NCBI GenBank assembly: GCA_038323025.1
Contig: JBBQGL010000023.1
Location: 1 to 32,676 of the forward strand
Direction of reading: 5' to 3'
Source of the DNA: JAFKKF01 sp038323025
GTDB taxonomy: Bacteria > Pseudomonadota > Alphaproteobacteria > Rhizobiales > Kaistiaceae
Length of the DNA: 32,676 nucleotides
The notes under the pieces: generated by a model
The model's input: only the letters and a program-made list of their open reading frames with translations
Database searches by the model: none
What the model was told of the DNA's origin: nothing
Position numbers and translations under genes: made by a program
Shown here: piece by piece, positions 14,265-20,516 of the stretch
How positions within the stretch are numbered: position 1 is the stretch's first letter
Layout of the letters: every line of letters begins with the position of its first letter

Positions 14265-14877
14265 ATGCCGATCGATCCGTCGTCCAGCGGCGCGCCGCCG
14301 TCCGATGCAGCGCCGTCCTACGGCGATGCTACGCTCGCGGCCCGCGAAAGGCCCACCGGCATAGTCGAGCGCCTCCTCGCCTTCCCGGAAGCGCGGACCG
14401 AATTGCGCCGGCGGGTGGAGGAGACGACGCAAGCGGTCCGCGTCATCGCGCGCGATCTCGGCCTCCCGCACGCTTCGCTGGCCCGCTACATCGAGCGCCA
14501 GGGATGGACGCGCCCCCGAAGGCGCGCCGGTGAGTTTTGGCGGATCGCCAAAGGGCCGGCGGAAGCTTGCCCGCGATTTCGACGATGCCGGCGCCGTCGC
14601 GGCGCGGCTGTTGCGCGTCGTCGACCGCCAGATCGCCAGGGTCGAGGGGCGGCTGAAACGGAAGAACGCCGAAATCGAGGAGAAGGACGCGCGCATCCTC
14701 GGCACCCTCGCCAGGACCCTCGCCACGCTGATGGCGCTGGGTGAGGCCGGTGCCGGGGCAGAAGCCACGGAGCACGCCGATCCCGATCTCCTTCGCGCCG
14801 AGCTTGCTCGACGAATTGAACGCTGGGCTGAGGGCGGGGAGGAGCCTTCCGGAATTTCTGGCGAGCCTGCCCCCTGA
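14265..14877 (+). pseudogene. Small terminase-like protein, split by a frameshift
   Basis: Two overlapping frames together look like one protein found directly before GTA or phage large terminases. The first frame (14265 to about 14518) gives a helix-turn-helix-like region: RVIARDLGLPHASLARYIER then QGWTRPRRR. The second frame (about 14520 to 14877) continues with RKLARDFDDAGAVAARLLRV, then VDRQIARVEGRLKRKNAEIE, DARILGTLARTLATLMALGE and LLRAELARRIERWAEG. The frames meet between 14505 and 14535, one base out of register. A GTG at 14530 could start the second part alone. Either the gene is broken or it uses a shifted or internal start. The 3' end overlaps the terminase start region. Confidence 0.6.
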
Positions 14878-16111
14878 GCTTGCCGACATCCTCTTGCGGG
14901 AATGGCCGCTTCGCGCCCGTCGCGACCAGATGCCGCCTGCGGGCGACTGGCTCCTCTGGCTGATCCTCGGCGGACGCGGCTCGGGCAAGACGCGGGCCGG
15001 CGCCGAGTGGGTGCGCGGCATGGCCCTCGGCCGTCCGCCGTTCTCGGCCGAAAGGGTTTCGCCGATCGCGCTGGTCGGCGAGACCTTCGCCGACGCCCGC
15101 GAGGTCATGGTCGAGGGCGTCTCCGGCCTGCTCAGCGTCCACCATCCCGGCGAGCGGCCCCTCTGGCAGCCGAGCCGGCGCCGGCTCGAATGGCGGCATG
15201 GCCAGGTCGCTCACGTCTTCTCGTCGGAAGACCCTGAGGCGCTGCGCGGACCGCAATTCGCCGCTGCCTGGGGCGACGAGCTCGCCAAGTGGCGGCATCC
15301 GGAGGCGACCTGGGACATGCTCCAGTTCGGGCTCCGCCTTGGCGCGCGGCCACGCCAGGTGGTGACCACGACGCCGCGGCCGGTGCCGCTGCTCCGCCGC
15401 CTGCTCGCGGCCGACGGCACGGTCACCACCCACGCGACGACGCGCGCCAACGCCGCCAACCTCGCGCCGGGGTTCCTGCGCCGCGTCGTCGGGCGCTATG
15501 CCGGCACGCGCCTCGGCCGCCAGGAGCTGGAGGGCGAGCTGATCGAGGACCGCGCCGACGGCCTCTGGCAGCGCGAGGCCATCGAGTGCCTGCGCGTCGA
15601 GGTCGCGCCGAAACTCCAGCGCATCGTCGTCGCGGTCGATCCCCCGGCCTCGCACCGGTCGGGCGTGTGCGGCATCGTCGCCGCCGGCCTCGCCGAGGAC
15701 ACCGGCTATGTGCTCGCCGACGCGACGCTTCGCGAAGTGCGCCCCGACCAGTGGGCGGCGCGCGCCCTCGGCCTCTACCGCCGGCTCGGCGCCGACGCCC
15801 TGGTCGCCGAGGTCAACCAGGGCGGCGACATGGTGACGGCGGTGCTCCGTGAGATCGATCCGGCCGTGCCGGTGACCGCGGTGCGCGCGACGCGGGGCAA
15901 GTGGCTGCGCGCCGAGCCGGTGGCGGCGCTCTACGCCCAGGGCCGCGTCCGCCACGTCGGCGCGCTGCCCGAACTGGAGGACGAGCTCGCCGACTTCGGT
16001 CCCGACGGCCTGTCGGCCGGGCGCTCGCCCGACCGCCTCGATGCGCTCGTCTGGGCGATCACCGCGCTGATGCTCGGGCCGGGCGGCGAACCGCGGCTGC
16101 GCCGGGTGTGA
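14741..16111 (+). CDS. Large terminase (GTA gp2 / phage DNA-packaging ATPase)
   Basis: A 456-residue terminase of the type encoded in gene transfer agents and HK97-like phages. It translocates DNA into proheads with ATP and cuts it. The Walker A loop is GGRGSGKTR (Lys83), the Walker B-like segment AAAWGDELAKW, and RQVVTTTPRP marks the coupling region. The nuclease part shows VVAVDPPASHRSG, EVNQGGDM and a late RSPDRLDALVWAITALM with its acidic residues. Everything looks intact and of normal length. Start choice is uncertain: GTG at 14741 lies inside the preceding gene, and GTG 14750 or a TTG near 14809 are alternatives. In a complete cluster the portal gene would follow; here a transporter gene follows instead. 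Confidence 0.88.
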   Translation: MRPVPGQKPRSTPIPISFAPSLLDELNAGLRAGRSLPEFLASLPPELADILLREWPLRARRDQMPPAGDWLLWLILGGRGSGKTRAGAEWVRGMALGRPPFSAERVSPIALVGETFADAREVMVEGVSGLLSVHHPGERPLWQPSRRRLEWRHGQVAHVFSSEDPEALRGPQFAAAWGDELAKWRHPEATWDMLQFGLRLGARPRQVVTTTPRPVPLLRRLLAADGTVTTHATTRANAANLAPGFLRRVVGRYAGTRLGRQELEGELIEDRADGLWQREAIECLRVEVAPKLQRIVVAVDPPASHRSGVCGIVAAGLAEDTGYVLADATLREVRPDQWAARALGLYRRLGADALVAEVNQGGDMVTAVLREIDPAVPVTAVRATRGKWLRAEPVAALYAQGRVRHVGALPELEDELADFGPDGLSAGRSPDRLDALVWAITALMLGPGGEPRLRRV

Positions 16112-16196
16112 CCCTCGCCCGCAGTCGACGCCGGGGGACGCACGCGCTAGAACCCGCCCGCGGACGGCAAGCGACAGCGAAAAGGAACGCAGCGGG

Positions 16197-17063
16197 ATGG
16201 ACGGTCACGAGCGCAGCCGGCGGCTGCGGGGGATCGTGCTCCTCGTGCTCGCCTTCACGATCTTCGCGGGCGTCGACGGCCTGAGCAAGCTGCTGGCCGA
16301 GACCCAGTCGGTCGCGCAGATCGTCTGGGCGCGCTACGCCCTGGCGCTGCCGGTGCTGTTCGCCACGCTGAAGCCGGCGGAGCGGCGCGGCATCTACCGC
16401 ACGGCGCACCCGCGCATGCAGTTCGCCCGCGGCATCACCCCGCTCGGCATCAGCGCCTGCATGGTATTCGCGGTGCGCTACCTGCCGCTTGCCGACGCCA
16501 CCGTCATCCTCTTCGCCGGGCCGTTCCTGATCGTGGCGCTGTCGAAGCCCTTCCTCGGCGAGCCGGTCCACGCGGCGAGCTGGATCGGCGTCGGCCTCGG
16601 CTTCCTCGCCGTCCTCATCGTCGCCCGCCCGGGCTTCGGCAGCCTGTCGATCTATGCGCTCTTTCCGCTTGCCGCGGCCTTCTTCTCCGCCTTCTACCAG
16701 CTCTTCAGCCGCCGCCTCGGCGCCGCCGGCGAGCAGCCGAACACGACGCTCGCCTGGACGCTGACCCTCGGCGCGATCATCGCCACGCCCTTCGCCATCC
16801 TGATGTGGCAGCCGCTGGACACCCGCGGCTGGATCCTGATGGTGGCGCTGGGGCTCACCTTCGGCTTCGCCCAGTCGCTGATGATCCGCGCCTATTCGCT
16901 GGCGCCGGCGGCGCTGCTGGCGCCGTTCACCTACGCCCAGATCGTCTCGGCAGCGATCTTCGGGGTCATCGTCTTCGGCGCCGTGCCCGACCTCGCCACC
17001 ATCGCCGGCATCGTCCTCATCATTGCCTCGGGCGTCTGGGTGATGCGCCAGCGCGGGCGATAG
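16197..17063 (+). CDS. DMT superfamily transporter (EamA family)
   Basis: A 288-residue inner-membrane protein with about ten hydrophobic segments in two EamA-type repeats. The first begins at IVLLVLAFTIFAGVDGLSKL and includes WARYALALPVLF and YLPLADATVILFAGPFLIVA. The second includes YALFPLAAAFFSAFYQLFSR and APFTYAQIVSAAIFGVIVFG. Members export or import metabolites or amino acids; the substrate is not predictable here. It starts 86 bp after the terminase on the same strand, in the place where a portal gene is expected, so it probably arrived by rearrangement. Confidence 0.9.
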   Translation: MDGHERSRRLRGIVLLVLAFTIFAGVDGLSKLLAETQSVAQIVWARYALALPVLFATLKPAERRGIYRTAHPRMQFARGITPLGISACMVFAVRYLPLADATVILFAGPFLIVALSKPFLGEPVHAASWIGVGLGFLAVLIVARPGFGSLSIYALFPLAAAFFSAFYQLFSRRLGAAGEQPNTTLAWTLTLGAIIATPFAILMWQPLDTRGWILMVALGLTFGFAQSLMIRAYSLAPAALLAPFTYAQIVSAAIFGVIVFGAVPDLATIAGIVLIIASGVWVMRQRGR

Positions 17064-17087
17064 CGACTGCGGCCCGATCGGCGCCGC

Positions 17088-17462
17088 TCACGATCGGCGT
17101 GGTATCAGCGCGCAAACGGCAATCACGATCCAGCCGGCGATGAGCAGGGTGCCGCCGACGGGCGCGAGGAAGCGCATCGGGCTCGCACCGAGGAAATGCA
17201 CCGCCCCGAGATCGGCCGAGAAGAGGAGCGCGCCGAGCCCGATCAGCCCGGCGGCGATGCGCAGCGTCTGACTCCGTCCGGCGTGGAGGCCGAGCGCGAG
17301 GAGGGCCGGGGCCTGGGTCAGCGCGATGAGCGCCAGCGCGCCGAGGATTTGCGGGTCGCCCGTATGCGCCGCGCCGGCCGCTGAAGCGACCCCGCCCGCG
17401 CCGAGGATGCCGGCGACGAAAATCGTAAGGCGGGCGAACCAGTTCTGGCCGTTCATTGGCAT
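17088..17462 (-). CDS. DUF423 family membrane protein
   Basis: A 124-residue protein with four hydrophobic segments. The pattern fits DUF423: FVAGILGAGGVASAAGAAHT, then GLIGLGALLFSADLGAVHFL and FLAPVGGTLLIAGWIVIAVC. The family is common in bacteria and has no proven function. The start at 17462 (MPMNGQNW) is chosen because AAGGAAG lies upstream; a second ATG two codons later is also possible. It converges on the DMT transporter gene with a 24-bp gap. The frame is open further upstream, but that part has no protein-like character. Confidence 0.82.
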   Translation of the reverse strand: MPMNGQNWFARLTIFVAGILGAGGVASAAGAAHTGDPQILGALALIALTQAPALLALGLHAGRSQTLRIAAGLIGLGALLFSADLGAVHFLGASPMRFLAPVGGTLLIAGWIVIAVCALIPRRS

Positions 17463-17634
17463 TTGGGTCAGGGCTTCCTTGCGGGCGGGGGCAGGCGAGC
17501 CTAGCACGGGCGGAGGGCCGCGGTGGCAGTGAACGTCACGTGCGCGGCGGAGGTGAGCGCGCGAAGTGCGGACACATCCGCCACGCCCCCCGACGTCGGG
17601 GCAACCCGCCACGCGATCGACCCATCCCAACGTC

Positions 17635-17656
17635 ATCCTCCGGCTGACCGGAGGAT
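17635..17656. repeat. Palindromic repeat, copy 1 (ATCCTCCGG type)
   Basis: ATCCTCCGG, loop CTGA, CCGGAGGAT. Further copies are at 18138-18160, 19013-19035 and, more degenerate, at 18941-18966. Such CATCCTCCGGCTTGACCGGAGGATC-like units, quoted here in pieces ATCCTCCGG/CCGGAGGAT, are dispersed REP-like elements in alphaproteobacteria. Confidence 0.75.
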
Positions 17657-17692
17657 CGTGGCTCGTCCTCGCATAAGGCGTGGTTCGGGTGC

Positions 17693-17734
17693 GTGGTTCG
17701 AGGCCCGCTTCGCGGGCACCTCACCATGGCGAGG
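17693..17734 (+). repeat. Dispersed repeat with inverted partner (left)
   Basis: Begins GTGGTTCGAGGC, contains the hairpin CCCGC-TTC-GCGGG and ends CCTCACCATGGCGAGG. The inverted partner at 17811-17858 carries the same end sequences in reverse order, so the pair forms a large inverted repeat spanning about 165 bp. Confidence 0.65.
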
Positions 17735-17810
17735 TCGGCAAGGAGCGCTCTCGCGCCGCTGGCACTTCGCCTTGTCACTTCGAGGGACTTGGACCCGAAG
17801 AACTCCATAC

Positions 17811-17858
17811 CCCGCCATGGTGAGGGGCTCGCCGCACGAGCGGCGAGCCTCGAACCAC
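17811..17858 (-). repeat. Dispersed repeat with inverted partner (right)
   Basis: Begins CCCGCCATGGTGAGG, contains the hairpin GGCTCGCCGC-ACGA-GCGGCGAGCC and ends GCCTCGAACCAC, the reverse complement of the start of the left unit. The 76 bp between the two units hold no gene. Confidence 0.65.
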
Positions 17859-17893
17859 GCACACCGCACCTCCCGGCGTAGCACCTGCCGGCG

Positions 17894-17926
17894 TAGCCCG
17901 GATGGAGCGAAGCGTAATCCGGGATC
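17894..17926 (+). repeat. GTAGCCCGGAT-type dispersed repeat
   Basis: GTAGCCCGGATGGAGCGAAG followed by CGTAATCCGGGAT, with CCCGGAT pairing with ATCCGGG across the GGAGCGAAGCG centre. This motif is a well-known dispersed palindromic element of many proteobacterial genomes. Confidence 0.7.
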
Positions 17927-18056
17927 GCCTGGGACCTGAACGCCGCCCTGGATTTCGGCGCGCTTCCGCCGCTCATCCCCGCGCAAGCCCTCCCGCGCAT
18001 CCCGCGCAAGCGGGGATCCAGTTCCTGAGGGATGCTGCGCCCGTGATTTGAAAGCT

Positions 18057-18084
18057 GGGTTCCCGCGTGCGCGGGAACGAGCGG
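18057..18084 (+). repeat. TTCCCGCG-type dispersed repeat
   Basis: GGGTTCCCGCGTGCGCGGGA followed by ACGAGCGG, a hairpin of TTCCCGCG and CGCGGGAA. A related sequence, CATCCCGCGCAAGCGGGGAT, lies at 17999-18018. Confidence 0.65.
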
Positions 18085-18137
18085 AGGGGGAGTGGGCCGA
18101 TGCGCCGAGGCCGAATGTCATGGCGCTGCCTACCCGG

Positions 18138-18160
18138 ATCCTCCGGTCAAGCCGGAGGAT
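18138..18160. repeat. Palindromic repeat, copy 2 (ATCCTCCGG type)
   Basis: ATCCTCCGG, loop TCAAG, CCGGAGGAT. It is the opposite orientation of copy 1 and ends about 100 bp before the promoter of the portal remnant. Apart from these repeats the stretch 17463-18240 shows no credible gene; both strands are open only as arginine-rich translations. Confidence 0.75.
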
Positions 18161-18260
18161 GACGTGGTTTGAAGTCGAGCGGCGGCCGGAGCGTCGAACG
18201 GGCAAACGGGCCAGGAGTTATATCAGACACCGTAAGACCATAGTCCTAGGAAAATAGTCC

Positions 18261-18289
18261 TTGACGGCGTGACGGTGGTTCGGTAGAGT
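18261..18289 (+). promoter_or_regulatory. Sigma-70-type promoter before the portal remnant
   Basis: TTGACG, 17-bp spacer, TAGAGT. The upstream part AGGAAAATAGTCC and the shared TTGACGGCGTGACGGTGG match the promoter at 14086-14117 in 29 of 32 positions. Transcription would start near 18296, giving an untranslated leader of about 150 nt ahead of the ATG at 18449. Confidence 0.6.
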
Positions 18290-18308
18290 TCAGTTACAAT
18301 CCGACAGG

Positions 18309-18416
18309 TGCGGCGGTGATGCCGCCGCATCGGGGCAGGCAAACCAGCGCAGATCGCATTCGCAAGCGGCCGGGTTCTTCACCCGGCCGTTGCCGTTTCA
18401 GGTGCGCTGGCTTTGC
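18309..18416 (+). ncRNA. Strongly folded leader RNA (candidate cis element)
   Basis: Three helices can be drawn. Hairpin 1 is TGCGGCGG/CCGCCGCA (18309-18316, 18322-18329) with loop TGATG. An outer helix pairs 18339-18351 (GCAAACCAGCGCA) with 18403-18416 (TGCGCTGGCTTTGC), one base bulged. Inside it, hairpin 2 pairs 18362-18375 with 18381-18393 (core GGCCGGGT/ACCCGGCC, extended by GCAA and TTGC with one bulge) around TCTTC. No run of T follows, so a simple terminator is unlikely. It lies between the promoter and the ribosome binding site GGAGG of the portal remnant. A structured leader or a processed RNA are both possible. Confidence 0.45.
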
Positions 18417-18448
18417 GAGCCGAGACCAAAAAAAATCCCGGAGGACCG

Positions 18449-18724
18449 ATGGTCCAGTTTTCCGCCCTGCGATCCCTGTTCGGCGGGCGCGACGGCGTGC
18501 GCCCGGATGGGCGCCCCGGCGCGCGCCCGAACCCCGGTCCCGACGCGGCCAAGGCGTCGGCGGTCGGCCGGCTGATCGCTTTCCAGACCGGCGGGCGGGC
18601 GGCGTGGACGCCGCGCGACTTTGCCCAGCTCGCCCGCGAGGGCTATGCCCGCAACGCCATCGTCTATCGCTTGGGTGCCAAGATCAACCCTTCGGGTTGT
18701 CTTGGCATGACCTCAGGAAGGTAG
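18449..18724 (+). pseudogene. Portal protein, N-terminal remnant
   Basis: The ATG at 18449 has an ideal ribosome binding site (CCCGGAGGACCG). The first 75 or so residues match the start of GTA and HK97-type portal proteins: VQFSALRSLFGGRD, a variable linker, then AVGRLIAFQTGGRAAWTPRD and FAQLAREGYARNAIVYR. A full portal has about 400 residues. After VYR the sequence runs into a palindromic repeat (18676-18707), and 16 unrelated residues lead to a stop at 18724. The portal is the ring through which DNA enters the head, so a 91-residue product cannot do this. It belongs with the terminase at 14741, from which it is separated by 2.3 kb of foreign sequence. Confidence 0.75.
18676..18707. repeat. 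Hairpin repeat at the portal breakpoint
   Basis: TGCCAAGA, one unpaired T, CAACCC, loop TTC, GGGTTG, TCTTGGCA: a near-perfect hairpin of 14 base pairs. It begins exactly where similarity of the portal remnant to portal proteins ends, which suggests that insertion or recombination at this repeat removed the rest of the gene. Confidence 0.7.
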
Positions 18725-18779
18725 GCGGGTTCGTTTCGCCTGCGACGTCACGCCTGACATCTCGTCCCGGAGGTTTGCG

Positions 18780-19010
18780 ATGCACCTTTTGCTGTCGCGC
18801 TGGCGGCCTGGCCCGCGCCCCAACCATCGCGCCGTGTTTGGCGCCTTCGCCCGGAGCCTCGCGCGCGTCATCGGGCGCACCGGCGTGCGCGCGCGGATAC
18901 GCGCCGTGGAGTCGCAGAGCGACCAGCACCGCAGCTACGCCGTCATCCCCCGGCTTGACCGGCGGACCCCGTGCCGAGCGCCGCCTTTTGGCAGTCAGCG
19001 CTGCCCCTGA
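18780..19010 (+). pseudogene. Truncated small gene behind the portal remnant
   Basis: The ATG at 18780 follows CCCGGAGGTTTGCG, a very good ribosome binding site. The first 54 codons have the G/C-rich third positions of real genes here (VFGAFARSLARVIGRTGV, then RARIRAVESQSDQHRSYA). At 18941 the frame enters a palindromic repeat (CGTCATCCCCCGGCTTGACC) and continues as repeat-derived residues to 19010. In GTA clusters a short gene follows the portal, and the part ending in ARIRAVES could be its remnant; this is a guess from position and flavour. No function is expected. Confidence 0.4.
18941..18966 (+). repeat. Palindromic repeat, degenerate copy
   Basis: CGTCATCCCCCGGCTTGACC then GGCGGA, related to the ATCCTCCGG repeats at 17635 and 18138. 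It interrupts the small reading frame that starts at 18780. Confidence 0.6.
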
Positions 19011-19012
19011 CG

Positions 19013-19035
19013 ATTCTCCGGTCAAGCCGGAGGAT
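19013..19035. repeat. Palindromic repeat, copy 3
   Basis: ATTCTCCGG, loop TCAAG, CCGGAGGAT, one base different from copy 2 in the left arm. It lies about 25 bp before the first residues of the tail-protein fragment can be recognised, so it marks the 5' breakpoint of that gene. Confidence 0.7.
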
Positions 19036-19059
19036 AGCGAGGAGAGTGACCTTGCTTGC

Positions 19060-19857
19060 ACCTTTGTCCTTGACCGAAACCAAGTTCGGCTTGGCGCGGA
19101 CCGCACGTATTACGTCCGCACCGACGGCAGCGACGCGAACACGGGCCTCGCCAACACATCCGGCGGCGCCCTCCTGACCGTCCAGAAGGCGATCAACGTA
19201 ATCTTCGGGAACCTCGATCTCGCCGGCTTCAACGTCGACATCCAGCTGGCCGACGGCACCTATACCGGGGCGGTTTCCATCGCGACCCCGCAGGTCGGGG
19301 CGGGCACAATCACCGTCCGGGGCAACAATTCGACGCCGGCCAACGTCATCGTCAATCCGACGCTCTCCGGCGGAGGCGCGGCCTTCTACGTCGGCAAGGG
19401 CGCGGCGCTGACCTTGAAGGACTTCGAGCTGAGGACGACGTCCAACGGCCACGGCATTCGCTCCGACCAGGGCGGCTTCGTCACCTTCCAGAACCTCCGC
19501 TTCGGCCCCATCGTGCAGTACAACCTCGTCGCGCAGGATGGCGCACACATCACGGCCAGCGGCAACTACGCCATCGTCGGCGGCTCGGTCGGGCACTACA
19601 ACGCCCAGAGCGGCGCCACCATCCGCGACTCCGGCACCACCGTTACCCTGAGCGGCACCCCGGCCTTCTCGCTTCAGTTCGCCTACGCCCAGCTCGGCGC
19701 GACCCTTCTCGCCTTCTCGCAGACCTATTCCGGGTCGGCCACCGGCGCGCGCTACAAGGCCGAAAGCAACGGCCAGATCTTCACCAACGGCGGCGGGGCC
19801 AGCTACTTCCCCGGCAACGCCGCCGGCTCGACCGCGACCGGCGGCCAATACCTCTAG
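19060..19857 (+). pseudogene. Phage tail beta-helix protein, N-terminally truncated
   Basis: About 265 residues of a phage tail or fibre protein with right-handed beta-helix character. It starts with DRTYYVRTDGSDANTGLANT, a signature seen in many prophage tail proteins, and then GGALLTVQKAINV, VDIQLADGTYTGAVS and repeated strand-turn units. It ends with ASYFPGNAAGSTATGGQYL, the usual C-terminus of such proteins. No ATG, GTG or TTG with a ribosome binding site lies just upstream in this frame; the frame stays open through repeat sequence to 18316, which is not protein-like. The gene therefore appears to have lost its 5' end at the repeat at 19013. Confidence 0.7.
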
Positions 19858-19871
19858 ACGCAACTGTTGGA

Positions 19872-19891
19872 GGGGAGCGCGCTCCCCTTTT
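19872..19891 (+). terminator. Short hairpin with T run after the tail fragment
   Basis: The palindrome GGGGAGCG-CGCTCCCC followed by TTTT, 14 bp after the stop of the tail fragment and before the small membrane-protein gene. The loop is minimal, so it is a weak terminator at best. Confidence 0.45.
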
Positions 19892-19915
19892 CCGACAGAC
19901 GAAAGGAAAACTGCA

Positions 19916-20125
19916 ATGTTGAACTTGTTGAACGGCCTCACCGGCTCGCTGAAGGGCTGGCGGACCACACTGGTGTCGGCCGCGATCGCCGTAGTGGGCG
20001 TCCTCCAGACGGCGGACTGGGCGACGCTGGTGAAGCCCGGCCAGGTCGGGCCGGTGATGCTCGGGATCGGCCTCGTTATGGGCGCGCTGCGCAGCCTCAC
20101 CGACACGCCGATCGGGACAAAATAG
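19916..20125 (+). CDS. Holin-like small phage membrane protein
   Basis: A 69-residue protein with two hydrophobic segments (TLVSAAIAVVGVLQTADW and VGPVMLGIGLVMGALRS) and the end LRSLTDTPIGTK. I recall small proteins with this kind of ending (ALR-IT-TPIG) next to tail genes in many prophages, usually called holin-like. AAAGGAAAACTGCA precedes the ATG. It looks complete, but alone it has no evident use for the cell. It marks the right end of the phage-like block. Confidence 0.65.
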   Translation: MLNLLNGLTGSLKGWRTTLVSAAIAVVGVLQTADWATLVKPGQVGPVMLGIGLVMGALRSLTDTPIGTK

Positions 20126-20178
20126 GCGCAACGCGGTATTCAGCGCCTATTCATCTGCACCGCCCTAGGTAGTCACCC

Positions 20179-20496
20179 ATGGTACGGAAAGGCCTGCCCG
20201 CCTTGTTTCTCGGCCTCGCGCTCCTGGCGGGCTTGCCTTTCCTTGCCTTTCCGGCGTCTGCCGCCGGCTGCCTGTCGGCCGGCGAGGCGCGGGCGGCGGT
20301 AGCCGAAGGCAAGGTCGTTCCGCTCTCGCGCATCCTCGGCGCGATCAAGGCGGCGACCGGTGGCGAGGTCCTGCCGACCCCGCAGCTGTGCGCGTCCGGC
20401 GGCGGCTACGTCTACCTGGTCAATGTGCTCGCGCCCGACAACAAGGTCACCCATCTCACCGTCGATGCGGCGAGCGGCGCGATCCTCGGAAACTGA
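20179..20496 (+). CDS. Small exported PepSY-like protein upstream of feuP
   Basis: A 105-residue protein with a signal peptide (LFLGLALLAGLPFLAFPASA, cut near SAA-G) and a mature part resembling a PepSY-type domain: CLSAGEARAAVAEGKVVPL, then ILGAIKAATGGEVLPTPQLC, YVYLVNVLAPDNKVTHLTVD and ASGAILGN. Two cysteines could form a disulfide. It ends 20 bp before the response-regulator gene, on the same strand. In Sinorhizobium meliloti a small periplasmic protein, FeuN, is encoded before feuPQ and restrains the kinase FeuQ; by position and type this gene is a FeuN candidate. The identification rests on context. Confidence 0.75.
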   Translation: MVRKGLPALFLGLALLAGLPFLAFPASAAGCLSAGEARAAVAEGKVVPLSRILGAIKAATGGEVLPTPQLCASGGGYVYLVNVLAPDNKVTHLTVDAASGAILGN

Positions 20497-20516
20497 AGGG
20501 AGCGGAGCGAGCCATC

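Noticed and set aside
14486..15955. 489-codon open frame on the minus strand opposite the terminase
   Set aside because: Antisense shadow; the terminase carries ATPase and nuclease motifs.
17536..18205. Minus-strand open frames of 157 and 190 codons
   Set aside because: They are made up largely of dispersed palindromic repeats and show no domain or ribosome binding site.
18362..18393. Hairpin as intrinsic terminator
   Set aside because: The stem is strong but no run of T follows on either strand, and an outer helix encloses it, so a leader structure is a better description.
18316..19060. Upstream extension of the tail-protein frame
   Set aside because: The frame is open, but it passes through the structured leader, the portal remnant in another frame and several repeats, and its translation is not protein-like.
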